DNA from: Candidatus Melainabacteria bacterium
Lineage (GTDB): Bacteria > Cyanobacteriota > Vampirovibrionia > Gastranaerophilales > Gastranaerophilaceae
Direction of reading: 5' to 3'
Length of the DNA: 64,000 nt
Assembly (NCBI GenBank): GCA_003258725.1
Contig: QHMG01000012.1
Span: 1-64,000 of the forward strand
Shown here: positions 62,162-64,000 of the stretch, in pieces
How the letters are laid out: each line of letters opens with the position of its first letter
How positions within the stretch are numbered: position 1 is the stretch's first letter
Translations under genes and position numbers: made by a program
Notes under the pieces: model-generated
Databases searched by the model: none
The model's input: only the letters and a program-made list of their open reading frames with translations
Told to the model about the DNA's origin: nothing

Positions 62162-64000
62162 TTACTTAACTTTCTTCAATGATGACAAGAAATTTGTAGT
62201 TTGCACGTCACCGTCAACAGTTGTTAAGAACACTTGAGCGTTTTCCTCGCCTGTTTCCAATTTTGGTAACTGAGAAAGTTCTGCTGCATAATAGCTGACT
62301 TCTTCTGGTGGAGAAGTAAACGATGATGCTTTTTTAGCTAATGCATTAAGAGATAAACCTCTTAAAAAGCCTGCAAAACCTTTGTGTCTATTACTAAATT
62401 TTGTATAAATTCTTAAAGATGAATCAAATGTTTCAAGGTCAATGCGTCCGATAATAAATGAACTTAATTGAGGTGAAGAAGATTTAATCATCATACGTTC
62501 AATAACATTATTGCGAATTTTCATTTCACCATTAATCAATTTAAACGAACCTTCTGGAATGTTTACAAGATCAACGATTGTAGAAGGGCTAATCATTACA
62601 ATTGGATTTCTAAACAACGCTGCCATATTCAAAACGTATTGAACAAGCCCTAGTTTTGTAATTGAGCCGTCGTTGATTGCAAATCTAATTGAACCATTTA
62701 ATTTTGCATTATGGTCTGTATAAAATTCCAACAATGCCTTTGATTTACCTGAAATTTCGTTTGGTAAATTCAACATAGTTGATGCAATCAAATTAGACTC
62801 AACATCTTTTGCACCAAGTCTTATGCTATATTTTTCTTTTGCTAAATCGCAGTAAACCTTTAATGTTGAAATACCTTCAGCAAAATCAAATTTGTTCGAT
62901 TTAATTTCTAAAACACCAGCTTTTGTAAGTGTTAAATTTGCGTGAAGATTTCCGAATTTGATATCTTTATATTCACCTTTTTTAACATTAAATTGACATT
63001 TTTCAATTGCAACTAAGTTAGGCTGAAACTCAATTGGGTCATCATTTTCAGAAACTGTTTTTGTTGTAGTTTTTTCTTCAACTTCAAAATATTTTGTTGA
63101 AACATTACTTTTTACCGCATTTTTTCGAATTTCAGCCAAACGCTTTGGATCAATTTTTCTATTTGGGTCTCTAGGTGCAAAACTTTGAATTACCCTCTCT
63201 ACATCTAAATCTTCAATATTCAAATTGATATTTTTAACAATAATTGGGAATAAAATTTCGTTTTTAATATCTCCGTCAAAAGTATAATTTGTACGGCGAA
63301 AACGTCCATTAGCAGTTAGATGAACTGTGTCCCTATTTGTTGTAAGCGTACCATTTTTGATAGAGAATTTTTGACCAACAATTCTCACACCCTTCATTGC
63401 CATATTGCCGTCTAAATAAGGTTTTTTACCGCCCAAATATTTTAAATTACCGCTAATTGTACCGTTTTTGAACAATCTTTGACTTGCAATAACATTAAAA
63501 AATTCACTTGGCAATGGTTCTGGAATATCAAATTCCAATTCCTTTATTGCACCTGACATAGCATTCAATTTACCTTTTAATGTAATCATAGGCTTTGTCG
63601 GAGCAATATTGCTTGCTATTGCATCAGCTATGTAGTAATTCAAATGTTTAATTTCGACGTCATTACCCTTTAAAATAAGGTTTATACCTAAAGCTCTATC
63701 AAATTTGTTAGGGCTTATCGACATATTTTCTATTAAAATATCTGAGCCTGCTGGAACTTTTGCGCCACCTGCGACTTCAACTTTTCCAGAAACATCATAC
63801 AAAACTCTTAAAGCAAAAGGTGTTTTACCTTTTAAGGTTATATTACAGTTAGCAAGTTTTGAGACATAGTTTGCAAAATTATTTGTTGCATCACCTGTAA
63901 TAGCAAGTATTGTATCTACTTTTTTAGTATAATCATTAACTTTACCTGACATTTCAATTACATTTGCAATGCGGTTATCATAGTATCCTTTAAAATCTTG
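62162..64000 (-). CDS. AsmA-like envelope protein (cut by window edge)
   Basis: The frame is open to base 64000, so the N-terminus lies outside the window; 612 residues are visible. The C-terminal part shows the AsmA-like pattern: GSIRFAINDGSITKLGLVQYVLNMAALF and INGEMKIRNNVIERMMIKSSSPQLSSFIIGRIDLETF (quoted in part), with extensive beta-strand repeats before it (TLKGKLNAMSGAIKELEFD). AsmA/TamB-type proteins span the periplasm and take part in lipid transport to the outer membrane. The role here is inferred. Confidence 0.8.
   Translation of the reverse strand, partial: QDFKGYYDNRIANVIEMSGKVNDYTKKVDTILAITGDATNNFANYVSKLANCNITLKGKTPFALRVLYDVSGKVEVAGGAKVPAGSDILIENMSISPNKFDRALGINLILKGNDVEIKHLNYYIADAIASNIAPTKPMITLKGKLNAMSGAIKELEFDIPEPLPSEFFNVIASQRLFKNGTISGNLKYLGGKKPYLDGNMAMKGVRIVGQKFSIKNGTLTTNRDTVHLTANGRFRRTNYTFDGDIKNEILFPIIVKNINLNIEDLDVERVIQSFAPRDPNRKIDPKRLAEIRKNAVKSNVSTKYFEVEEKTTTKTVSENDDPIEFQPNLVAIEKCQFNVKKGEYKDIKFGNLHANLTLTKAGVLEIKSNKFDFAEGISTLKVYCDLAKEKYSIRLGAKDVESNLIASTMLNLPNEISGKSKALLEFYTDHNAKLNGSIRFAINDGSITKLGLVQYVLNMAALFRNPIVMISPSTIVDLVNIPEGSFKLINGEMKIRNNVIERMMIKSSSPQLSSFIIGRIDLETFDSSLRIYTKFSNRHKGFAGFLRGLSLNALAKKASSFTSPPEEVSYYAAELSQLPKLETGEENAQVFLTTVDGDVQTTNFLSSLKKVK

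Overview
The window looks like a low-GC chromosome segment of a gut-type, non-photosynthetic cyanobacterial relative, most likely Gastranaerophilales (Melainabacteria/Vampirovibrionia). This is inferred from gene content, not from a marker-gene alignment. The clues are a minC-minD-minE operon in an AT-rich background, a gene for [FeFe]-hydrogenase maturation (hydG), a short HPF, an orphan NarL-type regulator, Gram-negative envelope genes (TolC, AsmA-like, TonB-C-like) and several cell-surface or effector-type proteins. No prophage, plasmid or rRNA operon is visible.

Layout. 0-4.5 kb: an inverted pair of near-identical TonB-C-like secretory genes flanks a lipase-like gene, followed by a calpain-type cysteine protease. 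4.6-7.3 kb: an XRE regulator and the min operon, whose MinE carries a very long charged tail. 7.3-9.3 kb: a long intergenic gap with several hairpins, a Cys-rich mini-protein, HPF and a GT2 glycosyltransferase. 9.3-14.5 kb: a tetR-tolC-hlyD-permease-permease efflux operon with no ATPase gene. 14.7-19.6 kb: purine phosphorylase with an omega-like small gene, an orphan response regulator, a sigma-70 factor, an XRE/zinc-ribbon protein, a protein with REMGE repeats and a DUF378 protein. 19.7-22.6 kb: a multi-pass membrane protein, tmRNA and a CMD-cupin fusion. 22.9-28.4 kb: a complete type II-C CRISPR-Cas locus. 28.5-32.5 kb: small hypothetical genes and proB-proA-tyrA. 32.6-48.4 kb: housekeeping genes (hydG, hisS, an MtaB-like gene, cdd, luxS-mtnN, an NhaC-type transporter) mixed with lineage-specific secreted proteins and a zinc-ribbon/nuclease/NUMOD protein. 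48.5-57.9 kb: one giant gene encoding an RTX protein of about 3,111 residues with an N-terminal papain/C39-like domain. 58-64 kb: tRNA-Arg with duplicated fragments, a split chromate-transporter pair, family-4 UDG, an HELGH metalloprotease and a truncated AsmA-like gene.

Functional links. MinC, MinD and MinE position the division septum. The CRISPR module is self-contained: cas9-cas1-cas2 lie on the plus strand, and a candidate tracrRNA plus 13 spacers are read from the minus strand. Each repeat ends in an extended -10 box, so each crRNA probably has its own promoter. LuxS and MtnN together recycle S-adenosylhomocysteine. ProB and ProA make proline, and TyrA acts in tyrosine synthesis.

The most unusual regulatory signal is that nine start codons lie exactly 6 nt after a TATAAT-like box, seven of them perfect TATAAT. 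This predicts widespread leaderless mRNAs next to other genes that have ordinary Shine-Dalgarno sites. The other main points of interest are the MinE tail, the protease-RTX giant, the N-terminal motif shared by two unrelated proteases, and the inverted gene duplication at the left edge.
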